Both the position numbers and the translations under genes were made by a program. The notes under the pieces were generated by a model. It was not told the DNA's origin. It did not search any database and was given only the letters and a program-made list of their open reading frames with translations. DNA of 64,000 nucleotides from an uncultured Ruegeria sp. (GTDB lineage: Bacteria; Pseudomonadota; Alphaproteobacteria; Rhodobacterales; Rhodobacteraceae), in the NCBI RefSeq assembly GCF_947500045.1, contig NZ_CANMQQ010000001.1:434001-498000 (forward strand), written 5' to 3'. This document shows positions 17,252 to 26,189 of the stretch, piece after piece; the first letter of the stretch is position 1, and each line of letters opens with the position of its first letter.

Positions 17252-18109
17252 TCAGCGGCTGCGGAACCAAAAGATGAAGGGGGTCACGACCACATACATC
17301 GTGATACCATACACAGCAGCCGGTACGGCAAGCGGACTGAACCCCGTTGTGGTGCCGGTGATCAACGCTGCCAGCGTAATCCCCATCGCCGAGTTCTGAA
17401 TGCCCGTTTCCACTGAGACGGTTTTTGCCTCTTCCCATGTCAGATTGGCGATCCGCGCCAGCCCCAGTCCGATCAGCAATAAAGCAATGTTCAATGCGAT
17501 CAATGCCGCCCCGATCGCGCTGAGGTTCTCAATGAAGAATTGCCAGTTTCCAGCTAGCGCCGCTGCAACGATCAGCACGAATAATATCGAAGCAAGCGTT
17601 GAGAGAGGGCGGTCGATCCGAACTGCGAACCCTTTGGCAAAGTGGCGTATGCTGACGCCAATAGCGACGGGCAAAGTGGTGATCAGGAACAATGCCATGG
17701 CAAGCGCGCCGATGGAAACCCTGGACGCGGCCTCGGCCATGAAATAATCGATGGACCAAGCCGCCAGAATGGGAACGGTCACAATCGACAACAGGCTGAT
17801 CACCGCTGTCAGACTGACCGACAGGGCCACATCGCCTTTGGCAAATTTTGCAAGAATATTGCTGGTGACACCGCCGGGGCAGAAGCTCAACAGCATCAGG
17901 CCCACGGCTATTTCAGGTGGCGGGCCGAACAGCGTGACCGTCACAAAGGCAGCCGATGGGATCAGCACAACCTGACTAACCGCGCCAATAGCAAAAGGGT
18001 ATCTCCGCGTCAGAACCCTGCGGAAATCTGCAGCCTCAAGCCCGATACCCAAAGATAACATGATTATGGCCAGTGAAACGGGCAGGCCGACATTGATAAG
18101 CAGGTCCAA
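17252..18109 (-). CDS. Bile acid:sodium symporter (BASS) family transporter
   Basis: A 285-residue membrane protein with about nine or ten hydrophobic segments. FCPGGVTSNILAKFAKGDVA is the conserved Na+-binding crossover of the BASS/SBF family, and GIQNSAMGITLA marks the second repeat. Substrates in bacteria include bile acids, 2-keto acids and pantoate. There is no ATG before the first helix; the likely start is TTG complementary to 18107-18109, six bases after GGGAGGAG, giving MDLLINVGLPVSLAIIM. The TTG at 18113-18115 abuts the ribosome site and is less likely. It is followed by the flavoprotein gene in an apparent two-gene operon. Confidence 0.88.
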   Translation of the reverse strand: MDLLINVGLPVSLAIIMLSLGIGLEAADFRRVLTRRYPFAIGAVSQVVLIPSAAFVTVTLFGPPPEIAVGLMLLSFCPGGVTSNILAKFAKGDVALSVSLTAVISLLSIVTVPILAAWSIDYFMAEAASRVSIGALAMALFLITTLPVAIGVSIRHFAKGFAVRIDRPLSTLASILFVLIVAAALAGNWQFFIENLSAIGAALIALNIALLLIGLGLARIANLTWEEAKTVSVETGIQNSAMGITLAALITGTTTGFSPLAVPAAVYGITMYVVVTPFIFWFRSR

Positions 18110-18181
18110 GAACAACTCCTCCCAAAGTCATTCGGGTCAGCCTATGCGAGGGGGCGTTGTTCAGGCAACACCGCCGTTGGG

Positions 18182-18916
18182 TCACCCGTATCGTCGCGCG
18201 AATCTGCGCAGGATTTCTCCGGGTTGGGTGACATCTGCAGCATGACACATATCGATCAGTTTCTGCGCGTCATCTGGCGGGAAATACCCGTGATCCTTGT
18301 AGATATGAATGCGTTGTTCAAAGTCTTTGGCATCCGCTTCTGGATGGAACTGGGTCGCATAGACATTCTGCCCCCAGCGGATCATCTGAAAAGGGCAGGG
18401 GTCCGAGGCGACCAGATGCACGCAACCATCTGGCAGGGATTGCACCGCCTCTTTATGGCCAACAAACGCCTCGAATTTCGGATGAAGCCCAGCAGTCAGA
18501 GGATCGTCTGCACCATCTTCGGTCAAACGGCATTCGGACGGTCCAACCGGTTCGCCGTATTGTCGTTTGCTGACATCGCCGCTTAGGTGCGCGGTAAGGA
18601 TACCCAAACCATAGCAGCAGCCCATAAACGGGTGATCCTGTGCTGTGATCTGCGGCATCAGACCCATGATCGCCCCTTCGATCTTTGCATCTAGCGTGGA
18701 CTTTCTGGTTGGATCGTCACTGACGCAGCCCGGGCCTCCGCCCACGATGACACCGGCATAATCGGTCACATCCAGCCCGTCAGGCAGGTCTTCGCAATCA
18801 AGTCGAATGCGATGGGTTTGCGCAGGTGATAGCCCGGTTTTGTCCAGAATCGAGGCATATTCAGCGTCCGAGGCATCGGTTTCAGGGCGCAGTTGCAAGA
18901 TCAGAAATCGTTTCAT
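18182..18916 (-). CDS. Class I glutamine amidotransferase
   Basis: A 244-residue GATase1-fold protein. The nucleophile elbow reads FMGCCYGLG with C101 as the likely catalytic cysteine, and the histidine and glutamate are H191 and E193 in ATQFHPEAD. Length and layout match stand-alone GMP-synthase-like amidotransferases (GuaA N-domain homologues). Some members hydrolyse gamma-glutamyl conjugates. The partner or substrate is unknown. It starts 16 bases after the SLC13 permease stop, so the two are probably cotranscribed. Confidence 0.88.
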   Translation of the reverse strand: MKRFLILQLRPETDASDAEYASILDKTGLSPAQTHRIRLDCEDLPDGLDVTDYAGVIVGGGPGCVSDDPTRKSTLDAKIEGAIMGLMPQITAQDHPFMGCCYGLGILTAHLSGDVSKRQYGEPVGPSECRLTEDGADDPLTAGLHPKFEAFVGHKEAVQSLPDGCVHLVASDPCPFQMIRWGQNVYATQFHPEADAKDFEQRIHIYKDHGYFPPDDAQKLIDMCHAADVTQPGEILRRFARRYG

Positions 18917-18932
18917 GCGCAGCCTTTACCCG

Positions 18933-20705
18933 TCAAAGCGGCCAGAACACAAGGATCGCGGGGATCGAAACCACGATGATCAATATCTCCAGCGGCAGAC
19001 CCATGCGCCAATAATCCCCAAAGCGGTATCCGCCAGGGCCCAGGACCAGCGTATTGTTCTTGTGCCCAATCGGCGTGAGAAACGCAGCAGAGGCTGCAAC
19101 CGCAACGGTCATCAGGAACGGATCGGGCGAGACCTCAAGCGTGCGCGCCATTTGAATACCGACCGGGGCCGCGACGATGGCAGTGGCCGTGTTATTCAGA
19201 ACGTCCGACAGGGTCATGGTGACAACCATCAGTACCGTCAGGATCGCCCAAGCGGGCAGGCCGTTTGTCAATTGGATCAGCGCGTTGGCGATCAGTTCAG
19301 TACCGCCTGAGGTTTCCAAGGCGCTGCCCAGTGGGATCATCGAACCCAGCAGAACCACCACGGGCCATTCAATGTGATTATAGATATCCGCTATCGGCAT
19401 GATCTTGGTTAAAACATAGGCCACAACGACGAGGCCCAAGGCGATGGGTAGATAAATCAACCCGATACTGGCGGCCAGCACAGCCGTTGCGAATAGGCCA
19501 ATGGCCATCCACGCCTTTTCGTTGGCAGTCACGTTTAGGCCGCGTTCTGCCAACGGCAAGCACCCCAGCCATTCGGTCACATCCGCGCCCCGGTCGCGCG
19601 GGCAGAGCAGCAGCAGGATGTCGCCTGCCTCGACCTCGGTCTTGCGGACCTGTTCGGTTATGCGGCGCCCTTGACGCGAGATTCCCATCAGAACCGTACT
19701 TTGCCGCCACGCCAAGCCCAGAGCCTGCGCGGTACGCCCGGTGATACGGGCGCTTTCAGGGACCACAACTTCGATCACTTCCAGCCCGTCACCTTCGGCG
19801 GTTAAAACCTCCTGCCGCCGTGTGTCCGAGAAATCGAGATTGAGCGCGGCCCGAAACTCATCCAGCGCCTCGGGCCGGGCCTCAAGCACAAGCGCATCCC
19901 CCTCCCGTAACGTGGCGTGGGTGGACCTGCCATAGCGCCGCTTGCCGTCCCGGATCAGGCCGATGATGGCAACGTCCGATTTCTCGGCTGCCTCATAAAG
20001 CTCACTAACCCGTTTGCCGATATGCGGTGACTCAGGCGGGACGGTCAGCTCGGCGATGTATTCCGCCAAGACGTCCGATGTTTCTTCCTGCGCGCCGCGA
20101 TTGGGGATGAGCCGCCAACCAATCAGCGCGACAAAGGCCAGACCGGCAATGGCGGCGATCCCGCCCACCGGGGCAAAGTCGAACATCCCAAACGGTTCGC
20201 CCAACGTTTCGGCGCGGATTGAGGCGATTATGATATTCGGTGGCGTACCAATCAACGTGGCCATACCCCCGAGGATGGTCGCAAAGCTGAGCGGCATCAG
20301 TGTCAGCCCGACCGAACGCCCGGCCTTGCGGGCGGTCTGGATGTCGACCGGCATCAGCAGCGCCAGCGCTGCCACGTTGTTCATGAAGGCCGACAGAACC
20401 GCGCCGATCCCGCCCATCAGCGCGATATGTGCGCCCAACCCGCGCGAGGCATCAACCAGCGTCCGCGTGATCATGAACACCGCGCCCGACCGTACCAGAC
20501 CGGCAGAGACCACCAGCACCAACGCGACAATGATGGTGGCGGGATGACCGAACCCGGCAAAAGCGCGATCGACCGGAACAACACCCAACGTGACCGCGAT
20601 CATCAGCGCGGTGAATGCAACAAGGTCATAGCGGAACCGCCCCCACAGCAGCATTCCGAATACGGCGATGAAAAGGGAAAAAAGTATGATTTGATCTGTC
20701 GTCAT
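18933..20705 (-). CDS. SLC13-family permease with two TrkA-C domains
   Basis: A 590-residue permease of the same architecture as 12957-14735: N-terminal helices, two RCK_C domains in the middle (HIGKRVSELYEAAEKSDVAI and RITGRTAQALGLAWRQSTV), and C-terminal helices with LNNTATAIVAAPVGIQMA and TPIGHKNNTLVLGPGGYRFG. The N-half motif MNNVAALALLMPV is the SLC13 helix-3 Asn signature. Substrate is unknown; sulfate or dicarboxylates are plausible. It is divergent from yebC across 111 bases and heads an operon with the amidotransferase gene. Confidence 0.9.
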   Translation of the reverse strand: MTTDQIILFSLFIAVFGMLLWGRFRYDLVAFTALMIAVTLGVVPVDRAFAGFGHPATIIVALVLVVSAGLVRSGAVFMITRTLVDASRGLGAHIALMGGIGAVLSAFMNNVAALALLMPVDIQTARKAGRSVGLTLMPLSFATILGGMATLIGTPPNIIIASIRAETLGEPFGMFDFAPVGGIAAIAGLAFVALIGWRLIPNRGAQEETSDVLAEYIAELTVPPESPHIGKRVSELYEAAEKSDVAIIGLIRDGKRRYGRSTHATLREGDALVLEARPEALDEFRAALNLDFSDTRRQEVLTAEGDGLEVIEVVVPESARITGRTAQALGLAWRQSTVLMGISRQGRRITEQVRKTEVEAGDILLLLCPRDRGADVTEWLGCLPLAERGLNVTANEKAWMAIGLFATAVLAASIGLIYLPIALGLVVVAYVLTKIMPIADIYNHIEWPVVVLLGSMIPLGSALETSGGTELIANALIQLTNGLPAWAILTVLMVVTMTLSDVLNNTATAIVAAPVGIQMARTLEVSPDPFLMTVAVAASAAFLTPIGHKNNTLVLGPGGYRFGDYWRMGLPLEILIIVVSIPAILVFWPL

Positions 20706-20816
20706 ACCGCCACCATAGCCGCAGGCGAAGGCGGGGCAAGCCGATCCCTTGATCCCGCCCCCCGCAAACGTCTATATGAGCGCCGAACACGCAATCACGA
20801 ATGACGAGGACGCACC

Positions 20817-21557
20817 ATGGCAGGCCACTCCAAATGGGCCAATATCCAGCACCGCAAGGGACGTCAGGACGCCGCGCGGTCCAAACTGTTTTCCAAATTG
20901 TCGAAAGAGATCACGGTCGCCGCCAAGATGGGCGACCCCGATCCCGACAAAAACCCGCGCCTGCGTCTGGCGGTGAAAGAGGCCAAGTCGAACTCGGTTC
21001 CCAAGGACGTAATCGACCGCGCCATCAAGAAATCGCAGGCAGGCGACGGTGACGATTACGAGGAAATCCGGTACGAGGGCTACGGCCCGAACGGCGTGGC
21101 TGTGATTGTCGAGACGATGACCGATAACCGCAACCGCACGGCCTCGACCGTGCGTTCCACCTTTTCAAAGAACGGCGGTAATCTGGGTGAAACGGGATCA
21201 GTCGGCTTTATGTTCGACCGCAAGGGTGAGGTGATTTATCCGTCTGATGCCGGTGATGCGGATACTATTTTCGAAGCGGCGATTGAGGCCGGGGCCGAAG
21301 ACGTCGAAAGCTCGGAAGACGGGCACATTATCTGGTGCGCGGATAGCGATCTAAACGAGGTTTCGAACGCGCTTGAAGGCGCATTGGGTGAATCGGAATC
21401 GACCAAACTGATTTGGAAGCCTACGACAACGACTGAACTGGGCCTTGAGGACATGCAAAAGCTGATGAAGCTGGTGGATGCGCTGGAAGATGACGATGAC
21501 GTGCAGCGCGTCACCACAAATTTCGAAGCGACGGATGAGGTCATGGCGCAACTCTGA
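20817..21557 (+). CDS. yebC: YebC/PmpR family protein
   Basis: A 246-residue member of the YebC/TACO1 family, starting [20 protein letters not shown] and continuing with [17 protein letters not shown]. These are the invariant N-terminal motifs, followed by the acidic three-domain body. The family binds DNA as a regulator (PmpR) and more recently was shown to help ribosomes through proline-rich stretches; either role is known from other bacteria, not from this sequence. The ATG at 20817 follows GAGGA. It is not next to ruvC here. A strong terminator ends the transcript. Confidence 0.96.
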   Translation: MAGHSKWANIQHRKGRQDAARSKLFSKLSKEITVAAKMGDPDPDKNPRLRLAVKEAKSNSVPKDVIDRAIKKSQAGDGDDYEEIRYEGYGPNGVAVIVETMTDNRNRTASTVRSTFSKNGGNLGETGSVGFMFDRKGEVIYPSDAGDADTIFEAAIEAGAEDVESSEDGHIIWCADSDLNEVSNALEGALGESESTKLIWKPTTTTELGLEDMQKLMKLVDALEDDDDVQRVTTNFEATDEVMAQL

Positions 21558-21583
21558 TGCGTCAGAAGATCGCCTGTTGAACA

Positions 21584-21610
21584 AAACCCGGCCACGTGGC
21601 CGGGTTTTTT
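21584..21610 (+). terminator. Intrinsic terminator of yebC
   Basis: AAACCCGGCCAC and GTGGCCGGGTTT form a perfect self-complementary stem, followed by further Ts; 26 bases after the yebC stop. Confidence 0.92.
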
Positions 21611-21730
21611 TGTTGCATGCCTGCGCCTGACAGAAATCTTGGCGCTCAAGACCCTTGCATTTAAAGTTGGTTCATTGAGGCTGAACACACTGAGATGCAA
21701 TCGCAGGTTAATCACGCAGGACGCAGAAAA

Positions 21731-23005
21731 ATGGCGGAGAAACCAACTGGTTCGGCACGACGAAATGTTCCGGTCTTAGCAAGCCAGGGAATTCTGTCTC
21801 AGGTGGCGTGGACATTGGGGAGCCCGTCGATCGTATTGCCGTTTCTTGCGGTTTCGCTAGAGCTGCCGATGTTCCTTGCAGGGGCTCTGGTGTCGATCCG
21901 GATGATGGGCAGCATGATTTCGGACATATTTCTAGCCCATCCCATCGCGGCGCAAACGCGTAAGAAACGCGGCATCGCGCTGACCGAATTGGGCTTGGGC
22001 GGATGCCTGCTGATGGCGCTGGCTATTGCGTCGACCGGTAGCGTTACGTTGACCGCAATTGCTTTTGTTGTCGCCTTTTTCTTGATCGGACTGATCGAAG
22101 AAAGCCAATCCCTAATGCTGTCCGATCTGTTCGGAGATCAACTGAAGTCGAAATCCCGGATGATCATCCGCTATCTCCAATTGGGCGCTGGTGGCCTTGG
22201 CGCGATTGGGTTGGTCTTGCTGATCCACGAGGTTACTAAAGATGATCCGCCGTTTTCCAGACATTCTGCGGTTATTGCGGCATCGGTTGTGTTCTTTCTG
22301 TTTTCGGCCCTGTGCATTCTCGGAATGGCCGAGACGGCATCCGATCCGGGCAGTGAGGATAAATCCCAAGATGCGGGTCGTCGATCGCTGCGCAGCATCG
22401 TTTCCGGCATCACCGACATGTTCGCGGAGCACTGGTTCCGGCGCTATTTGGTAATGCGGCTTCCATTGGTTGTCGTGTCGCTGTCTGTTCCATTCTTCGC
22501 GCTTATCGCCGCCGAGGCGCATCACGCCTCAGCCAAGGGTCTGACCGCTATGATTGTATCATCCGCTTCCGGCTATCTGGTGTCGGCGCCGTTGTGGCAG
22601 GCGGTGAACCTGAAGTCTCATCGCGCTGTGATGGTCGCGGGGAACCTGATGGTCGCCACGACCGGGATCGTGCTGTTGGCTTTCCACTACGCGCATATTC
22701 ATCACGAGGTGCATCTGCATGCGATTGCCCTGTTTGTCGTCTCGGTGGCGACAACGGGGATATCAAGCGCGCGAAAGCTGTATTTTCTGGACGTGGCCCC
22801 AAAGGAACAACGTATTCAGGGCGCTGCGGCTATCAAATCGATCTGCAGGCTTACTGCCGTTGCTCTTTCCGCAATGCTGGCCGCAGTCGCCCATATGCAC
22901 GAGGTCGCCTTGGCCATTGTGTTCATCGTGCTGGTCAGTATCTGGGCGACCTTTGCCTGCTATCGCATCGTGCAACCGCCAAATGTGGGTAAATCACAAG
23001 CTTAG
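21731..23005 (+). CDS. MFS-type membrane transporter
   Basis: A 424-residue protein with about twelve hydrophobic segments and a hydrophilic loop near residue 215 (ETASDPGSEDKSQDAGRR), the usual split of major facilitator proteins into two six-helix halves. The sequence AAAIKSICRLTAVALSAMLAAVAHMHE near the end and a histidine-rich helix (HYAHIHHEVHLHA) are distinctive. I do not recognise the subfamily or substrate. The ATG at 21731 lies eight bases after AGGA; an ATG at 21695 is also in frame. The stop overlaps the convergent argP by four bases. Confidence 0.75.
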   Translation: MAEKPTGSARRNVPVLASQGILSQVAWTLGSPSIVLPFLAVSLELPMFLAGALVSIRMMGSMISDIFLAHPIAAQTRKKRGIALTELGLGGCLLMALAIASTGSVTLTAIAFVVAFFLIGLIEESQSLMLSDLFGDQLKSKSRMIIRYLQLGAGGLGAIGLVLLIHEVTKDDPPFSRHSAVIAASVVFFLFSALCILGMAETASDPGSEDKSQDAGRRSLRSIVSGITDMFAEHWFRRYLVMRLPLVVVSLSVPFFALIAAEAHHASAKGLTAMIVSSASGYLVSAPLWQAVNLKSHRAVMVAGNLMVATTGIVLLAFHYAHIHHEVHLHAIALFVVSVATTGISSARKLYFLDVAPKEQRIQGAAAIKSICRLTAVALSAMLAAVAHMHEVALAIVFIVLVSIWATFACYRIVQPPNVGKSQA

Positions 23006-23898
23006 TCAGAACGAATTGGTGCGATCAGCGTCCGGGTCGCCGCGCGACGAACCGCTTTGGTCAAAGGTGCGAGGGCAGGGGCAAGCACCCGACCGACCTG
23101 CCAGGTCAGCTCAATATCCAGTGGCGTATCGGGGATTACCTCGCACAGCCGCCCGTCTGCGATGGCAGGGCGCACAAGGCATTCGGGATTCATCCCCCAA
23201 CCCAATCCCGCAATCGCTGCTTCAACAAACCCGTTCGCGGACGGCATGAATTGCGTCGGCGGCGAAAGGCGGCTTCCTGTCCGCGCGGTGATCCATGTTT
23301 TCTGCAGATTGTCTTTGCGATTGAAGGTTAGGCAGGGTGCGTGCGACAGCGATCTGGCCGTTACGCCATCAGAAAACCACCGCTGCATGAAGGCGGGGCT
23401 GGTGGTTGGCAGATAGCGTAATGTACCTAATGCGATTGCATCGCATCCCGTGACAGCCTGACCGCCGACGGTGATCGCCGCGCTCACCTCGCCGCGTCGC
23501 AGCCACTCGGCCGAATGATCCTGATCATCAATCACAAGATCGAACAAGATGTCCCCAGCCTGCGCCATCGCGTCGATGAACCAAATTTCCAGAATGTCAG
23601 CGGGAAGCGCGACCCGCACGCGTGTCGGCCCTTCGCGCTGATCTAAAGTCAGCTCTCGCGCCAGTTTCGCCTCGAGTATGCCGATGTCTTCGGCATGCCG
23701 GGCAATCCTCAAGCCTGCGGGTGTGCCTGTGCAGGGTGTCCCGCGATGGATCAGTGCAGCGCCGACGCGATCTTCCAGGGCCTTGATCCGTTGTGAGATT
23801 GCCGAAGGCGTCACGGATAGTTCTGCGGCGGCGGCCTCAAAGCTGCCATGGCGCAATATTGCGGCCAACGCCGAAAGGTGATGAGGGTCCAGGATCAT
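23002..23898 (-). CDS. argP: LysR family regulator ArgP (IciA)
   Basis: A 298-residue LysR regulator. The N-terminal HTH reads MILDPHHLSALAAILRHGSF, then AAAELSVTPSAISQRIKALE, characteristic of the ArgP group; the effector domain follows from about residue 90. ArgP senses lysine and arginine and activates the arginine/lysine exporter gene. Here it is divergent from that exporter (23983) across 84 bases that contain an AT-rich inverted repeat. This arrangement is the strongest evidence for the assignment. Confidence 0.9.
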   Translation of the reverse strand: MILDPHHLSALAAILRHGSFEAAAAELSVTPSAISQRIKALEDRVGAALIHRGTPCTGTPAGLRIARHAEDIGILEAKLARELTLDQREGPTRVRVALPADILEIWFIDAMAQAGDILFDLVIDDQDHSAEWLRRGEVSAAITVGGQAVTGCDAIALGTLRYLPTTSPAFMQRWFSDGVTARSLSHAPCLTFNRKDNLQKTWITARTGSRLSPPTQFMPSANGFVEAAIAGLGWGMNPECLVRPAIADGRLCEVIPDTPLDIELTWQVGRVLAPALAPLTKAVRRAATRTLIAPIRSD

Positions 23899-23982
23899 TA
23901 GATTTGCTTAATATAGATTACCAACATTAATTTGATAGAACCACGTCGACCCTGTAGTCAACGATCAACAACAGGAGATCAC
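23899..23982. promoter_or_regulatory. argP-argO divergent control region
   Basis: An AT-rich stretch holds TTAAT (23908-23912) and ATTAA (23926-23930), an inverted repeat with a 13-base spacer, the size and symmetry expected of a LysR-type site. TTGCTT at 23904-23909 with TTAATT 17 bases later could be the argO promoter. CAGGAG provides the argO ribosome site. Confidence 0.45.
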
Positions 23983-24582
23983 ATGTTCCCTTCGATGATT
24001 GCAGGATTTGCACTCAGCTTCAGCCTGATACTGGCGATTGGTGCTCAGAACGCATTTGTTTTGCGTCAGGGCTTGCGGCGCGAACATGTATTCGCCTTGT
24101 GCCTGACCTGTGCGGTGTCAGATGCCATATTGATTGGGGTGGGGGTTGCTGGGTTCGGAACGCTGGCGCAGGCCGCACCTTGGTTTGAATCGGTGATGCG
24201 CTATGGTGGGGCTGCGTTTCTGACATGGTACGGCCTGCGCAATTTCTGGTCCGCCTGGCAAGGCGGCGCGGTGATGGAGGTCGAAGGGGGGCAGCGAAGC
24301 AGCTTGCGCGCGGCGATGCTGACCGTGTTGGCCTTCACATGGCTCAACCCGCATGTGTATCTGGATACGGTTGTGTTGATCGGGTCAATCTCGGCCCAGT
24401 ATCCAGATCGTCTTGGGTTTGCCATCGGGGCCATCACCTCAAGCTTCGTTTTCTTCTTTTTGTTGGGTTACGGAGCCAGAATTCTTTCGCCTATTTTTGC
24501 GCGCCCGCGGGCTTGGCAGTTGCTCGATGTGGGGATTGGGATTGTGATGCTGGCGATTGCCTTGAAACTTGTTATCATGTGA
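23983..24582 (+). CDS. argO: LysE/ArgO family amino acid exporter
   Basis: A 199-residue inner-membrane exporter with six hydrophobic segments. The LysE-family signature is seen in LAIGAQNAFVLRQGLRREHV near the N terminus and in LAFTWLNPHVYLDTVVLIGS in the second half. It exports basic amino acids, arginine and possibly lysine, when intracellular levels rise. The start MFPSMIAGFA follows CAGGAG by seven bases; the longer frame to 23932 would run through the promoter. The divergent argP regulator supports the function. An EamA gene follows after 40 bases. Confidence 0.92.
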   Translation: MFPSMIAGFALSFSLILAIGAQNAFVLRQGLRREHVFALCLTCAVSDAILIGVGVAGFGTLAQAAPWFESVMRYGGAAFLTWYGLRNFWSAWQGGAVMEVEGGQRSSLRAAMLTVLAFTWLNPHVYLDTVVLIGSISAQYPDRLGFAIGAITSSFVFFFLLGYGARILSPIFARPRAWQLLDVGIGIVMLAIALKLVIM

Positions 24583-24622
24583 AGGGTTGTTCCCGGCCAG
24601 AATTCGGTGTTCAACCGTTTGC

Positions 24623-25555
24623 ATGAACCCACCCAAAGATCAGAACCGTCCGATTGTCGGCATGCTATGGATGCTTGCCGCCGGGTTGTCCTTTGTGGGC
24701 ATGAATGCGCTGGTGAAAGTGCTAGGGACCAGCATGAACCCGATTCAGGCGGCGTTTTTGCGGTATGTGTTAGGGCTTGTGTTTCTGCTTCCGGCTCTGC
24801 GTGCTCTGTTGGGGACGCCCCTTACTAGGCGCAATCTGACCCTGTTCGGAGTGCGTGGAGTGGTTCATGCCATCGCGGTCATGCTGTGGTTTTTCGCCAT
24901 GACACGCATACCGCTCGCCGAAGTTACCGCGATGAACTACATGACGCCGATCTACGTTACTCTGGGTGCGGCACTTTTTCTTGGGGAAAGGCTGGCTTTT
25001 CGCCGGATAGCGGCAATCGGTGTGGCGGTTGTCGGTGTTCTCATCATCCTGCGCCCCGGATTCCGAGAAATCCTGCCGGGGCACGTGGCGATGCTGGGGA
25101 CCGCATTGGCACTTGGAGCATCATACCTGCTGGCAAAGGTGATGGTGCGCGATATTCGCCCCTCGGTCGTGGTCGCGCATCTTTCGATCTGGGTCACGAT
25201 CGCGCTGATCCCCTTTGCCGTCGCTGTATGGCAACCACCAACCATACGTGATCTGGGCATACTGTTCGTGATTGCCAGTTTCGCCACGGCAGGGCACTAT
25301 TTCATGACGCTCGCGTTGCAAGCTGCGCCTGTGGCCGTCACTCAGCCAGTGACGTTCTTGCAATTGATTTGGGCGACGTTACTTGGCACTTTGGCCTTCC
25401 ATGAACGTGTTGATGTCTGGGTTATCGCCGGAGGGACCCTGATCCTTGCCGCCGTCAGTTTCATTACATGGCGCGAGGCGATGCTCAACAAAGGCGGAAC
25501 GACGCGGCCAACACCGCTGCAGGGGGCGGAGTCTCCTGCGTCAAGACGTTATTGA
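24623..25555 (+). CDS. EamA/DMT family permease
   Basis: A 310-residue protein with ten hydrophobic segments in two EamA repeats (about 12-143 and 160-290). MNYMTPIYVTLGAALFLGER in the first and QPVTFLQLIWATLLGTLAFHE in the second are the typical proline-containing helices followed by E-R or H-E. Such permeases export metabolites or drugs; the substrate is unknown. It may share a transcript with argO, 40 bases upstream. Its stop codon lies inside the BetI-like operator at 25549-25570. Confidence 0.88.
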   Translation: MNPPKDQNRPIVGMLWMLAAGLSFVGMNALVKVLGTSMNPIQAAFLRYVLGLVFLLPALRALLGTPLTRRNLTLFGVRGVVHAIAVMLWFFAMTRIPLAEVTAMNYMTPIYVTLGAALFLGERLAFRRIAAIGVAVVGVLIILRPGFREILPGHVAMLGTALALGASYLLAKVMVRDIRPSVVVAHLSIWVTIALIPFAVAVWQPPTIRDLGILFVIASFATAGHYFMTLALQAAPVAVTQPVTFLQLIWATLLGTLAFHERVDVWVIAGGTLILAAVSFITWREAMLNKGGTTRPTPLQGAESPASRRY

Positions 25556-25570
25556 TTGACGAGTCAATAA
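25549..25570. promoter_or_regulatory. Predicted BetI operator before betI
   Basis: ATTGA-CGAG-TCAAT (25555-25568) is a perfect inverted repeat with a four-base spacer, and the wider TTATTGA (25549-25555) and TCAATAA (25564-25570) are also mutually inverted. It lies 46 bases before betI, as expected of an autoregulated TetR-type site. The same core recurs at 58905-58918 before proX. Confidence 0.65.
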
Positions 25571-25616
25571 AAACCACTTAGCCTCGCTTCTACTCATACA
25601 GAGCAGAGGGGCGGAG

Positions 25617-26189
25617 ATGCCAAAACTCGGAATGGAGCCGATCCGGCGGGATGCGATTGTCAAGGCGACGATTGCTGAGCTTGGCGTACAAAAATCCCTC
25701 GATGTGACTGTCAGCCAGATTGCCAAACGTGCCGGAATGTCCAGCGCTTTGGCCCACCACTATTTTGGCGGAAAAGACCAGATATTCCTCGCTGCCATGC
25801 GCCGTATCTTGTCCGATTTCGGGGCCGAGGCGCGATTGCAGCTCAGCACGGCGAAGCCAGAGGAACGGGCACAAGCCATCATCCGTGCCTGTTTCGCGCC
25901 CTCATGTTTCACACCAGACGTGATCGCGGCCTGGATGACATTTTATGTATTGGCGCAAACCAATGATGACGCACTGAGACTCTGGCAGATTTATCAGGCG
26001 CGTATTCGCGCAAATCTCATCCACGCGCTGCGTCCGCTCATGAGCGATCCGACCAAAGCGGCGGAAGACATGATCGCCTTGATCGACGGGCTATACATCC
26101 ACGCCGCCCTGAATGCCCCGCAAGAGCCGCAATTGGCAGTCAATCATGCACTACGGGTATTGAGCGTTTTCCTAGAGGCCGAAAAATGA
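25617..26189 (+). CDS. betI: Transcriptional repressor BetI
   Basis: A 190-residue TetR-family regulator starting MPKLGMEPIRRDAIVKATIA, with the HTH VSQIAKRAGMSSALAHHYFGGKDQ (given in two parts: VSQIAKRAGMSS, ALAHHYFGGKDQ) at about 36-60. The N-terminal G-M-E-P-I-R-R and the A-H-H-Y-F-G-G-K motif are specific to BetI, the choline-responsive repressor of glycine betaine synthesis genes. Its stop overlaps betC by four bases (ATGA), so the two are coupled. An inverted-repeat operator lies just upstream. Confidence 0.95.
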   Translation: MPKLGMEPIRRDAIVKATIAELGVQKSLDVTVSQIAKRAGMSSALAHHYFGGKDQIFLAAMRRILSDFGAEARLQLSTAKPEERAQAIIRACFAPSCFTPDVIAAWMTFYVLAQTNDDALRLWQIYQARIRANLIHALRPLMSDPTKAAEDMIALIDGLYIHAALNAPQEPQLAVNHALRVLSVFLEAEK

